Below, piece by piece: positions 35,800 through 46,110 of a stretch of 64,000 nucleotides of DNA. The stretch is from Aphrophora alni. Lineage: Eukaryota; Arthropoda; Insecta; Hemiptera; Aphrophoridae. The stretch spans positions 116,441,362 to 116,505,361 of the forward strand of contig OY740765.1 in NCBI GenBank assembly GCA_963513935.1, given 5' to 3'. The position numbers and the translations under genes are program-made. The number at the start of each line of letters is the position of its first letter. The first letter of the stretch is position 1. The notes below the pieces were generated by a model. That model was given only the letters and a program-made list of their open reading frames with translations. It searched no databases and was not told the DNA's origin.

Positions 35800-36639
35800 T
35801 TACGTGTCCGGTTGGTCACGTTGGGTTTTAAAGAAAACATTTTCATAATTCTAAAAACTCTTTTTTTATTATAACAAATAATGTTCCTTTAAATATTATA
35901 ATAAATATTTCATTCAGTTATATGCCTTAACTTGTATGGAGACCTTTCTTCAGAGCTGGTTGAATAGGAACTAAGGATCATACCCTAAGCTAGATGTAAT
36001 ACAATTATGCTTACGTTGCTAAACTATTCAAACATCAACATTATTTATTCAAACTCTGCATTATTTATTTATATAACTCCTCCATCCCTAAATAAAACTT
36101 CGGAGGGTGGAGAAGTTTCTGCTTCCCTCAGAGTTTTCTTTGCCAGCTTGATGAATGCTAGGTATAGCAACCCCCTGAATGAGGCGCCATACAGGGCGAT
36201 AGTCCATACACTGATGTGGTGGGTTATTGCCATCTTTTGAAATGGTTTCTACATTAATCTTGTCCAATTCTAGTCGCTTAACCATGATTGAAAACTCTGG
36301 GCTGCTGTCCATCTTCAGGTCAAAGTTGGAGGACTCAAATAAAACTCTCACCTTGACTGTGGGTTTAACCTTTATTAAGTTGTATTTTTATGAATAGATA
36401 AGAGTCCCTTATCTGTGTTTATTTTATCAGTAGCTTTAGGTGGTCAATTCAGTTATTGCATTTGTTTTGTTCACAATGTTCAATTGTTACCATCATGTCT
36501 CTATTTACTTTGATGCACAACAATTTATTCTTTTACTTAATTTACATTAATGACAAAAATAGTGCTGTTCATTTTCTGTTAAAGTTGAAAATATTGTATA
36601 AAAATCGTGTATGTGATGTGTAGCACAATATGTTACTGT
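35641..36639. other. (TA)n microsatellite and stretch without recognised gene
   Basis: A pure (TA)n run lies at 35745-35797. The minus-strand frame 36088-36351 (KVRVLFESSNFDLKMDSSPE...) is GC-richer than its surroundings and looks like real transposon coding, perhaps an ORF1/gag fragment, but I cannot assign it. Confidence 0.4.
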
Positions 36640-37177
36640 CGCTTCCCGACAATAAAAACCAGTGAAAATATGCTGTTCGAAGCTGTAGGCCGGAAACGAG
36701 ATTGAGAAAGTACATGGTTTGAAAAATCTAAACTGCTGTTAGACATAATAATTTTATTTGTTTATTTGTGGTACCAACAATACACTAGTACTAAGTATTG
36801 CCAGAAAGAACTAGGAATGTCTAAAGTCATCATTACTGATTGGAAAAACTAAATGAGGAAAGAATCATGTTGCTAGTATCCAAGTCACTATTGTTTTAAC
36901 TAACAATTAATTGAATTACCTTATATGGTTTCCGCCAGGTGACTTCTTTTTTAAACACTAACACATTTAAAAGCATCTGCTCCATCTTCAGAGTTCTTTT
37001 CACTCAGTTGAGATCGTTAACACATTAAAATAAAATATAAAAACACGGACATTTACATATACATTTATATATGACAATTACATATTACATTGGCAATATT
37101 ATCAAAATTTTTTAAAAAACTCAATCTTACAATGGCATTTTGAACCCATAACAATATTAAGAAATTGCTGTCATCAA

Positions 37178-37557
37178 CATGACAAACATCTACAACTTAA
37201 AACAGGAATTTATAAACTGAAATGTGACCAATGTAATAAATTCTATAAAGGCCAAACGGGAAGAGCTTTTCGCCAAAGGTTTAAAGAACATCTGCCAAAA
37301 AAAAAAATATCAACAGCAATAAGTCAAATTTTTCAAGACACCTCATTGACGAAAACCACTCTTGTACAGATTTCAAAACCAACCTAGAATCACTACATAT
37401 GTGCAGAAAGGGGAAATATATAGACGTGATTGAAGAATTTGATATTTATAAATCATTTAAGCATGACTCACACTACTTACTGAACGACCAACTAAACTTC
37501 TCTTCCAACACAATATATGATACGGCAATTAAAGTCCAAGATAATAATCTTAAATAA
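37178..37557 (+). pseudogene. Penelope-like GIY-YIG endonuclease, C-terminal half of the ORF
   Basis: The frame reads HDKHLQLKTGIYKLKCDQCN, then KFYKGQTGRAFRQRFKEHLP. The GIY half is intact; YIG is changed to YKG; Arg and the EH of the active region are kept. The Penelope-type CxxC insert (KCDQC) is present. A frameshift in a run of A near 37308 moves to NINSNKSNFSRHLIDENHSC, then LESLHMCRKGKYIDVIEEFD, and ends LNDQLNFSSN...DNNLK with TAA at about 37557. Family members use this nuclease with the RT to integrate. Here the RT is missing, so the copy is dead. Confidence 0.85.
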
Positions 37558-37734
37558 ACATACAGTAAATACGAGACGTTAGTTGTCCTAGGACTTCTAT
37601 ATGATGCGCATCCCAAGTGTCGCGATACGATAAGTGATGTATAAATTAATATATATATATATATATATATATGTAAATGTCCGTGTTTTTTTATATTTTA
37701 TTTTAATGTGTTAACGATCTCAACTGAGTGAAAA

Positions 37735-37776
37735 GAACTCTGAAGATGGAGCAGATGCTTTGAAACGCGTTAGTGT
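37735..37776 (+). ncRNA. Hammerhead-ribozyme-like motif in the Penelope arm
   Basis: CTGAAGA (37740-37746), a short hairpin (GAGC with GCTT), GAAA (37762-37765), then the self-complementary ACGCGT (37765-37770) as stem III, a U at the cleavage position, and AGT (37772-37774) pairing with ACT (37737-37739) as stem I. This order is that of type I hammerheads described in Penelope-like elements. Stem I and II are short. The partner arm (minus strand near 36975) has lost the GAAA box. Confidence 0.5.
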
Positions 37777-38279
37777 TTAAAAAAGAAGTCACCTGGCGGA
37801 AACCATATAAGGTAATTTAATTGTTAGTTAAATGAGGGAAGTTTGCACTAACTCATTATTACAAAATCATTATTGGAGGCACAGGAATGCCAGTCGAGAT
37901 AGACAAGACCTGCTTCTCCCACCAAAAATATAATGTTAGGAATTTGTACCCTCAGCAGTGGGTTTTTGGCAGTATTTATCATGAGACTAAGGAATGTTTC
38001 ATGTACACAGTGCCTAACCGTACCAATGCAACGTTGTTGGCAACAATTATGGAATATATTCGTCCTGGTATACCTATCATACCCAATTTGTAGGTGTCAT
38101 ACTTAGAATTACAGGATCTTACAGTAACTTATTCACAAAATTTTGTAGACCCTACAACAACAGGTTCAAATATTCAAACAATTGAGTCACTTTGGGCTTC
38201 TGTTAAGTGTAACAATCGCAGAGAGTGTGTCACAAGACATGACTTATTAGATTCTTATACTCGTATATGCATATTTGTA

Positions 38280-38985
38280 CGTGTACGATCCAGAAAGTAA
38301 CAGACATTTTGTCCTGGCGAGGCTAGCGCCGCCATTTTGCCGTCATGATGTTTCTACACTCAGTACGCAACCAGCTGTGGTAACTAGAGCATCGTTCCTA
38401 TTGTATTTTTTTATACAGTGGAGTTTTAAAATGAGCACTGAGATTGAAAATCCAGCCAGTTGTGTGGTGCGTGGTTGACTTTCTTGAACATGGCCAAACA
38501 ATCAATTCAGAGAGGTATTGTGAAACACTCCAAAAATTAACACGTGCGATACAAAACAAGCGCCGGGGAAAACTTAGCGGGAAAGTTTTGTTTTTCCATG
38601 ACAACGCCTGCCCACATACGGCCAAGCGTACCCAAGAGCTCTTGGACGGTTTTGGATGGGAAGTTTTCAACCATCCGCCGTACAGCCTGGATTTGGCGCC
38701 GAGCGATTACCATCTGTTCCCAGTGATGAAGACATGGCTCGCTATGCAACGCTTTGACACTGACGCTGAACTCCATGCCGGTGTAAACCAGTGGTTGAAC
38801 TCGCAGGCGGCAGATTTCTACAAAGAGGGCATTGAAAAGGTACCATGTTATGATAAATGCCTTAATTTATATGGCGATTATGTAGAAAAATAGCTTAAGA
38901 GTTTACCTTCAAAATGTATATAATAAAAATTGCTTTTTTTCACTTTGTTACTAGTTTATTTCAAAACGTCTCTGGATAGCCCTGG
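38280..38985 (+). mobile_element. mariner, internally deleted, with TIRs and TA duplication, inside Merlin
   Basis: The left end CGTGTACGATCCAGA (38280-38294) and the right end, inward, CCAGGGCTATCCAGA (38985-38971) share the inner ATCCAGA; TA flanks both (38278-38279, 38986-38987). Removing the element and one TA joins the Merlin frame as CIFVYRQRNK. About 706 bp long. Confidence 0.8.
38431..38893 (+). pseudogene. mariner transposase, N-terminus fused to C-terminal half
   Basis: The start at 38431 reads MSTEIENPASCVVRG, the usual first residues of this mariner group, then stops. The other frame from 38444 reads KIQPVVWCVVDFLEHGQTIN, then SERYCETLQKLTRAIQNKRR, HDNACPHTA with the second catalytic Asp (about 38600), and PPYSLDLAPSDYHLFP with the third (about 38690-38720), to the TAG at about 38893. 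The helix-turn-helix and the first Asp are deleted. The junction lies near 38460 in a GTGTGGTGCGTGG run, suggesting repair at short repeats. The C-terminal part is fully open for 149 codons, so the copy is fairly young. Confidence 0.88.
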
Positions 38986-39060
38986 TATATAGGCAGAGGA
39001 ATAAACATAAAATATCGATTTGACCAAGTATAGGTTGATATAACCAGTTTTAGCCTCCAG

Positions 39061-39411
39061 AATAGTGTTGTTAAATGTGTTTATTGAATTGTGTCTTGTA
39101 CTGTAATAGGAAATAGTTTTAGTTCAAAAAAGGTTTGGAGGGCCCTGTTTAGAAAAAAAGACTCCATATTACTAGAGAAATAGGTCAATACAACAATAGT
39201 TCATTTTATTTCACTGAATACATTTGTTGAAGTTAATTTTCTAGCCCATTATGTTCAAATTTTTGTTAAGTTGAATTTTCCTGGTGAATTTTTCAACTTC
39301 AAATTAGCCAGGTTCGACTGTATTATTAAATTAAATTATAGAGATGGTAATTATATAGTATTATTTAGTGTGGTCACAATGTTGGTTTCATTGTTTTTAA
39401 TTACGAGTAAA
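39061..39411. other. Short stretch between Merlin and piggyBac
   Basis: AT-rich, no feature seen. The Merlin 3' TIR should be here but is not recognisable. Confidence 0.4.
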
Positions 39412-42304
39412 TTAACCCTTTTAGTGCCAGAGCCAAAATTTAACAAATGTCTGAAAAATGCCAGAGATTTTTGCATTGGTACTGCTGAAAAATGCCAGAC
39501 CGTTTTAAGCCATTTGGTAGTAAATTTCCTACAATTATATGTTATGCAATTGCCTTTTATTTAATTGTAAAATACTTCGAAAATTTATCTATCATTCTAC
39601 TTAACAATATTTTCCAATTTTTTAAGAATTTGTCATGAATAATCATACTTGAAAAAAACTCTTTGCTCATAAAAATTGATATCACAAGAAACAGTAACTA
39701 CAAACACACTAAATTTTAGGGTGTTCTACTAAAAATAAACATGGAAACACTATGTTTTAAATAAACACAAAATTTTCAGTTTTTAGTAAGCACATTCAAA
39801 TTAAAGTATCTGAATGTATTTTACTTAGACCTTAGCAATCAAATATTAATTTTTTTTTAAATAAATAATACAAACAAACTGTTTTAGTTTTTGAAATAAA
39901 ACTGTAACTAATTTAACTATTTATAGAATTTTTGAGGACCTAAAATTTTCAGGCGTCTGTTAGCACAAGTGGTGTGGTAAACATAGAGGATGAACACCTT
40001 TCTTACATTTGTTGCATTGGAAAGTGGTTTTTTTCCTCTTTCCTCCTTTTTTTGTGCTCTCAGCACTACAAATACAACAATTTTTCTCTCTTTTCATAGA
40101 AAGTTTTACTAAAAATGGTGTCGGTAAACAACAATCTCCAGCTCCTCTATTATTTGCAGCTGCAACGGTAGGGGAACTTGGTACTTTTCTGCTTTTAAGC
40201 CAGTACTTTGACAGATCTTCAATCACTGCAATAATAAAATCCAATCTTGTTATGGGTTTGTCAGTGTTTTTTTTATAAATAATATAAACGTTCAACATCA
40301 TTCTTCCGATTATATTAAACACCACCTTTTTTCACATCTTGAGTGTCCTTCTCTCTTCTAAATATTGATACAACATTTGATCAGAAACATCAATCCCTCC
40401 CATATAATCATTGTAGTTTCTTATTATTGAAGGCTTATTGGTTATTTTTACATAATTTCCAGACTTTTTTGATCGCCTTTTACTGGCAGCCTTACCATTA
40501 GTAGACAAAAGTAACACTTGATTTTTTTTTGCGATTTATTTTCCCTGAATCCCAGCATCAGTAATTCATTCCCTCTCATATATTTTGTTTCGCCAATACC
40601 AAATTTATTCAACATTTGTTTGGGAATTCCTTTTCTATTTCTGTTAAGTGTACCAGTTACAAAGGTATCATTTTTATAGAGATATTTGGCCAAAGGAATA
40701 GAAAGAAAAAAAATTGTCAATAAACAAATGATACCCTTTATTCATCAAACCACACATTTCTAATAGTTTTTTTACAACAACAAAACCAAGACCACATTTT
40801 TTTTATTTCATCTTTTTCAACTCCCCTTGCAGCTCCTTTATAGACAAAAAAATGCATGCAATAGTGCGTTATAGAATCACACAACATCCATAACTTAACT
40901 CCCCACCGATGGTGTTTCTTTGGCAAATACTGAAGTAGCTGGCTATGATTTTTTGTTGCAATCATGCTTTCATCTACGCATATGAATTTATTTGGTGTGA
41001 AATAATGTTTAGCTAACCTATTGAAGTGATCAACTACAGGTTGAAATCTTGAACATGGGTCGTAACCAGGTTCGTTTGGTTTTGATAAGTTTGTGGTATC
41101 TGCTACATGAAAAAATGTCAAGATTGCTTGGAAACGATTAAGGGGCATCATTATCCCAAACCAAGGATAAAATTGGCTAGAATGGGTGGACCAATAACTA
41201 GCTAGTGTGGGTTTTTTATTTAGGCCCATATTTAGCAAAATTATAATAAATGCAAACATTTCCTCTATAGTCACTTCTTTCCATTCTCGCAGTTGACTTT
41301 TATTTGGCAATCTATCAGTGTTGTCCATAACAAACTTCTCTGCATATTTATTTGTAAATTTTACAAAGTCACTAATCAAACTGACAGTAAAAAAAAAAAA
41401 AAATGGAAATACGAAATGGGAGGAGAATTTTTTGGTGGGCAGTGTTTTACACTAGACAGTTCATTATATGAAAACCTGTGTTCTACTTCTAGGTCAGTTT
41501 GAGGATTCACTGAATTCCAAATTATTTCTTCAGACACTGACTCATTACTATCACTAATATTATGACCAACAACAGGCCTCTGACTACCAGGTGGACGTCC
41601 TATAGGTCTAGGCCTAGCAGGATATTCTGAATTTAGGTCTAGGCCTACATCTACATTGTCACCATTTTCACTACTACTAGAAAAGCTAGGCCTATTTCTA
41701 TTCATTGGGATATTTTGAAATAACCTTGAAGTAGAAGGCAAAGAACTGTCAAAGAAGGATCATAATTAGGATCTACATCAGAACCATCTACAACCAAAAG
41801 AGAATCATATGAATCGGCACTCAACATTCCATCACTCAAATCATTTTCATCAAATAAAAGACGAGTTGTGTTTTCACTTAGTGGTGAACATGAACAATCC
41901 ATATTTAAAGTTTTACCGCACAATGTAACAATAACATAAGGTAACACTCACATAAGATAATAATAACACAAGTTGGTAATAGTATTAAGTCTTAAATGAA
42001 TCAGTAAGATCACACACAACAAACATCAGTGCATGGAATAGTCTCGACTGAACAGCTGACTCACAAATGTCAAAGCCTTCTTTATCTTCGCTACAGCCAA
42101 TTAGTATTATTGAATTATATAAAAGTATATATTTTTCTGTAATCTACGTTTCTTTAAGAATATTTTGGTGTAATATTAATGAAATTTGACAAAAAATAAA
42201 AGTGTAGTAATTATTTTTCTCAACGTCCGTATATACGGACGTTGGCATTTTTCAACACTACTTTCGGCGTACGTATTTACAGACGTTGGCACTAAAAGGG
42301 TTAA
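39412..42304 (-). mobile_element. piggyBac element 2, full structure with TTAA duplication
   Basis: Element 39416-42300, flanked by TTAA at 39412-39415 and 42301-42304. The TIR CCCTTTTAGTGCCA is identical over 14 bp at both ends. Subterminal motifs: CTGAAAAATGCCAGA twice on the left (39451, 39484), its inverse near the right end, and a perfect 22-bp palindrome at 42222-42243 (half AACGTCCGTAT). Size (2.9 kb) and the single minus-strand transposase fit a full-length Looper/PGBD-like piggyBac. Perfect TIRs suggest recent arrival. Confidence 0.92.
39960..41903 (-). pseudogene. piggyBac transposase, complete in outline, frameshifted
   Basis: Likely start near 41903 (MDCSCSPLSENTTRLLFDEN), acidic N-terminal region through DGSDVDPNYDPS, then GRPPGSQRP. 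The catalytic domain begins FVKFTNKYAEKFV (41370) with WKEVTIEEMFAFIIILLNMG, YWSTHSSQFYPWFG and MPLNRFQAIL. First Asp in KFICVDESM (about 40980), second in YHLFIDNFF (about 40700, in a shifted frame), third in GGIDVSDQM (about 40410). The C-terminal Cys-rich domain (CCICSAESTKKGGKR, CNKCKKGVHPLCLPHH) is intact, ending at 39960. At least four frameshifts or stops, two in homopolymers (T runs near 40525 and 40705; A run near 41390), break it. It cuts at TTAA when active; this copy cannot make a whole protein as assembled. Confidence 0.88.
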
Positions 42305-45041
42305 AGTATCCATGGATCAATTGTTTATTTAGCAATTTGAAATAATTTACATGGCTTTTAAAATGATTATTAGATTAGTTGAAATGATCTTTTATGTAAT
42401 TAACAATATTTATTGACTGTGTCCATTGTCTGTAAGCTAGCCTTAAAGGCAATAAAGAATATGATTTATGACTCAATTAAAACAATGAATTAGTTAGTTA
42501 AAAGAGGATCCAAATTTCTTATCTATGCCAGTCAGGCAAACTATTTGATAATTTTTTAACAGGCTTCAGTACTTCTAACTTTCTTCATAATTTTATGTAT
42601 ATTTTAATAAAAGGAAAAGAATAATATGTGATAATTTAAAAAGAAGGACTTTACAGTAAAACGTGAAGCTATTTTTAAAAAGAAATTATTTGAACTTGAA
42701 GAGTTCTTATTTTTCTTTGTCACAAAATAAAAATGAATTTTATTAATAATTGCACAGCAGTTTAGGGCGCCAGATGTGTTAACATCAATTTAGAAAAAAA
42801 AATGAATTTAATTATTTAAATCTCAGGGTGTAGTTCTTTTAAAAGTGTACTTACAGTGAAATCTGGTATTGTAATGAGAACAATTTAGCTGAAATATTAA
42901 CATAGATTTATTGAAACAAAGAATATTTATACACAAGAACATATCATTTAAACATATTATGAAAAATAAACATGAATATTATTCTATATATTTTGGCTTA
43001 TCTTTTTATCGTCTCAGAAGGAGACTAATTCAATGAATTTAAATATTTATTTTAAATGTTGCAACAAATTACTTTTCTTTTTAATTTCAAATTATTTTGA
43101 AGATCTCTGAAGGAGATTTACTTTAAATATTGAATGCTTCTAAATTTTATTTATTTATTTATCTTGAATTATTTTCTTAAAAACATTAAACAATCAAACA
43201 TATATATATAGCCAAAATCATTAAAAACAGAACATAAATTATTTAATCTAAAATTAACATAAGATGTCTATACCACGACATCGGTTTTATGTAAAAATTG
43301 TCCGAAGATAGTCCTTCTGACGTGTCGTAAGTTGCAGTTCATTGGAATCGCCGGTTTCAGGAAAGTTCAGCTTTCGTATATACGCACAGCACTCTAGAAA
43401 TGTTTTTCTCACAATAGTTCATAGCGTTTATGATTATAAAAGGAATGTTCATTCTAATATACGATTTTCGCCACGTGGTAAACGATCAGTTTAAGATTCG
43501 AGTATAAAGAACATAGTCTCTTAGTATTTTTTAATCTTACAAACGCGAGTGTTCATTAGAGTATAATTACTAATTGTCCAGTCATTCACTTTATAGCAAT
43601 TATTTCACTTGTCTGTCCATTGTCCACACTGAGTCTATAAGTCCATTAACCACATTTTCATTGTCATTGAAAACACTCTGTATCACTTTTCTAACCATTT
43701 TATACGTTACTAATCTCTATTTGAGACAAGAAATCAAACATATTACATTTTATGACACAACTAACCAACTCTGCTCTACAATCTAAGACACCTGGTCTCT
43801 CTAGACGTTCGACTTATACTTAGAATACGTCCGATCACTTCAATTGCCAGACTTAGAATGAATACTCGCCACGAGCTCTCATATTTCCGGAAACCGTTCC
43901 TTACTGGGCTGTTATTTTTCGCTGTTGCAAACAGTTCACACACCCTTGTCTTTTCACACAGATTATTAAACACTTGTTATTAATTAAATTATATTAAAAT
44001 TAAACATAGTCATTTCTTTTCTAGTCTTGAAAATCTATTTTTTCCTTTAAAAATGAGTTTACTAAATTCAATTTATGACTTAGACAAATTGTCTCTGTAT
44101 ATTTACCCGCGGATTTTAAACCTATTATAGATTCTGATTTTTCACATTACCACAAATATCATAACAAAACTGTATCCATCATGTGGGTTAACAATGTCAT
44201 AATCAAAGGTTTACTTTTCTACAGTATCATACAACAATTATGTTATCAGTTGTCTTTCAATCATAATGAAGCTAGTTTTAGTGTAAATTATCCTGTTGTC
44301 CCATAAATAACATATAATATGGACAAACAATGATAATTTGATATCTAGAACAAATTAGGATAAGTTCTTTTATTTAAATATTCAAAAACCAATCCTTAAT
44401 TTCAAATACTTGTAATGTAACCATAATAAGCCATATGAATAAAACTAGAGTAAATCCTGTTTTTGAATATGTGCATGGAGTAAAAGGTCACAGTATAAGC
44501 ATTTGCTTTTTTTCTACTTTTGAAAAATCTCTACTTTATAATTCAACTTTCTACTCAACCCAATTGATACATCTGGTCCACTATTTTATACATATTTCAT
44601 TCATGATCAGCTGTTTTTACTAATTTAGGTTATTTTTCTTTTACAAATCTGAATTACTGTAGTTGTCATAGTTTAAATAGTGAAATCTAGATTTTAAATT
44701 ATTAAAGTAAACTTTTTAAATATAAAATACATTTATGTTTATTTGCTTGGGCTCATATTACAGGACTCATTTTTCAAGTTTATTCAGGAAGACTGTTTTA
44801 ATCTTAAAATCGTAATATACGATTATCGTAATATACTGTGATTTCACAAATGTGTTGAAAAAGTTTGGTGAATGGTTTAAAATCTCATCAGCAACATGGG
44901 CCAGTCACATGTGTATGCCATATATATCATATAAAACATATCCAGAGTTATATTTTAAAATGTCATATAGTACAGAGTACACGTGATTGTCATGGTTAAC
45001 CAGGTACTGGGAGTCAATGTGAGAGGCACTGCCATAGTACA
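42305..45041. other. Stretch without recognisable gene
   Basis: AT-rich. A GC-richer block at 43260-43980 has a TATA-like TTATAAA context on the minus strand and could be an LTR or promoter of an unknown element; I could not find its partner. AGGCAATAAAG near 42448 resembles the 3' end of a LINE. Nothing else. Confidence 0.4.
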
Positions 45042-46110
45042 ATGGAGGAACATGTAAACATGAAGTTCTGTTACAAATTGGGGAGAACAATGACGGAGAT
45101 ACATGAAATATTAATCCAAGTGTACAGGCCGAAAGCATTGAGCAGAAAATATATTTACAAGTGGTTCAAACATTTTCATTATGGGAAGGAAATGACTGAA
45201 CCGATCAGGTCAGCCGTCGACAAACAGAAGCCCAGACATGATTGACAGAGTGCAACACATGCTCACACAGGAACACCAATTTGGCTATGATTGATGGCGG
45301 AGGAATTGGGCATTAGCAAAGACACTGTGCACACAATCATCCCTGAAGATTTGGGTAAGCAAAAGGTTAACCTGTTCTTGGTTTGTGTTGCACATGGTGA
45401 CAGCCAGAAAGCAAAACTAATGGAAACCAGTGGAGAATTCATTACCATATGTGACAAGAATCCATCCTTTCTGTGAATTATAGTCACAGGAGATAAGACC
45501 TAGTGTTACCAGTATGATCCAGAATCCAAGCAGCAATCAATGGAATGGCATTTTAAGAATTCTCTGCGACTTAAAAAGAGTCGCCTTTACAAAAAAAGGT
45601 CAAGACAATGTTAATGTCTTCGTTAACAAAGATGGAATCATCCATCGTGCATTTCTTACTGAAAGATAAACAGTAAACACCACATTTTACAAGCATATTT
45701 TGAAATGGTTGCTTGTACATATTTTGCATGTTCAGCTGAGTTCCATAAGAATGGACGCTGGATGACAATGCGCCTGTGTACTATGCATTTCGAGAGTGCA
45801 AATTCTTAGCTCAACATGGCTCAATTGTTCTCAACCATCTACCGTACTCCCTTGATCTGATGCCTGTGGATTTTTTTCTATGACGATTATGATAGGGGCA
45901 CGTTTGAGAACATGCCGGCCAACCAAAAACGTGTGACAGTGGTACTGCGATCAATTCTTAAAGAGGACCTTCATTAACAGTTTCCAGAATTTTTACGAAT
46001 GTTGTCAAAAGTCCAACAGTAATGCGCTACATTTGCAAAAACCTCAACCACCAAATGAATGAAAACACAATTTTCCACAAAAACGACATTATTTGTGCAA
46101 AACAAATACA
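45042..46110 (+). pseudogene. mariner transposase, full length, decayed
   Basis: Start 45042: MEEHVNMKFCYKLGRTMTEI, then SRKYIYKWFKHFHYGKE, the mariner helix-turn-helix region. After a frameshift come MAEELGISKDTVHTIIPEDL, the first catalytic Asp in IVTGDKT (about 45483), QYDPESKQQSMEW, then DDNAPVYYA with the second Asp (about 45760), LNHLPYSLDLMPVDFF with the third (about 45840-45870), and FENMPANQKRVTVVLRSI near the C-terminus (about 45905-45960). DD34D spacing fits. Several stops and shifts. TIRs were not found. A different subfamily from the copy at 38 kb. Confidence 0.85.

Larger units (their letters stand above)
36863..37829 (+). mobile_element. Penelope-like element with inverted terminal arms, inside Merlin
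   Basis: Arms of about 160 bases at 36898-37057 (minus) and 37672-37833 (plus) are inverted copies of each other. They carry TAAATGTCCGTG, TTTTAATGTGTTAACGATCT, the CTGAAGATGG motif and AAGTCACCTGGCGGAAACC. Between them lies the GIY-YIG end of the ORF. TAAATGAGG(A/G)AAG occurs at 36850-36862 and 37829-37841, a 13-bp target duplication with one mismatch. Inverted terminal arms and a 5'-truncated ORF are typical of Penelope-like insertions. Confidence 0.8.
36640..39060 (+). pseudogene. Merlin transposase, split by two insertions
   Basis: Three pieces belong to one Merlin (IS1016/IS1595-like DDE) transposase. Piece 1 (36640-36862): WFEKSKLLLDIIILFVYLWY, then YCQKELGMSKVIITDWKN, the N-terminal helical region. 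Piece 2 (37830-38279): MREVCTNSLLQN, then GGTGMPVEIDKTCFSHQKYN with the first catalytic Asp in VEID, QQWVFGSIYHETKECFMYTV, then PGIPIIPNL in place of the usual D-containing IxSD, and NFVDPTT...TIESLWASVKCNNRRECV, the signature of this superfamily. Piece 3 (38986-39060): YRQRNKHKISI, the C-terminus. Stops and frameshifts make it dead. A Penelope element sits between pieces 1 and 2, and a mariner between 2 and 3. TIRs of Merlin itself were not identified. Confidence 0.8.
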
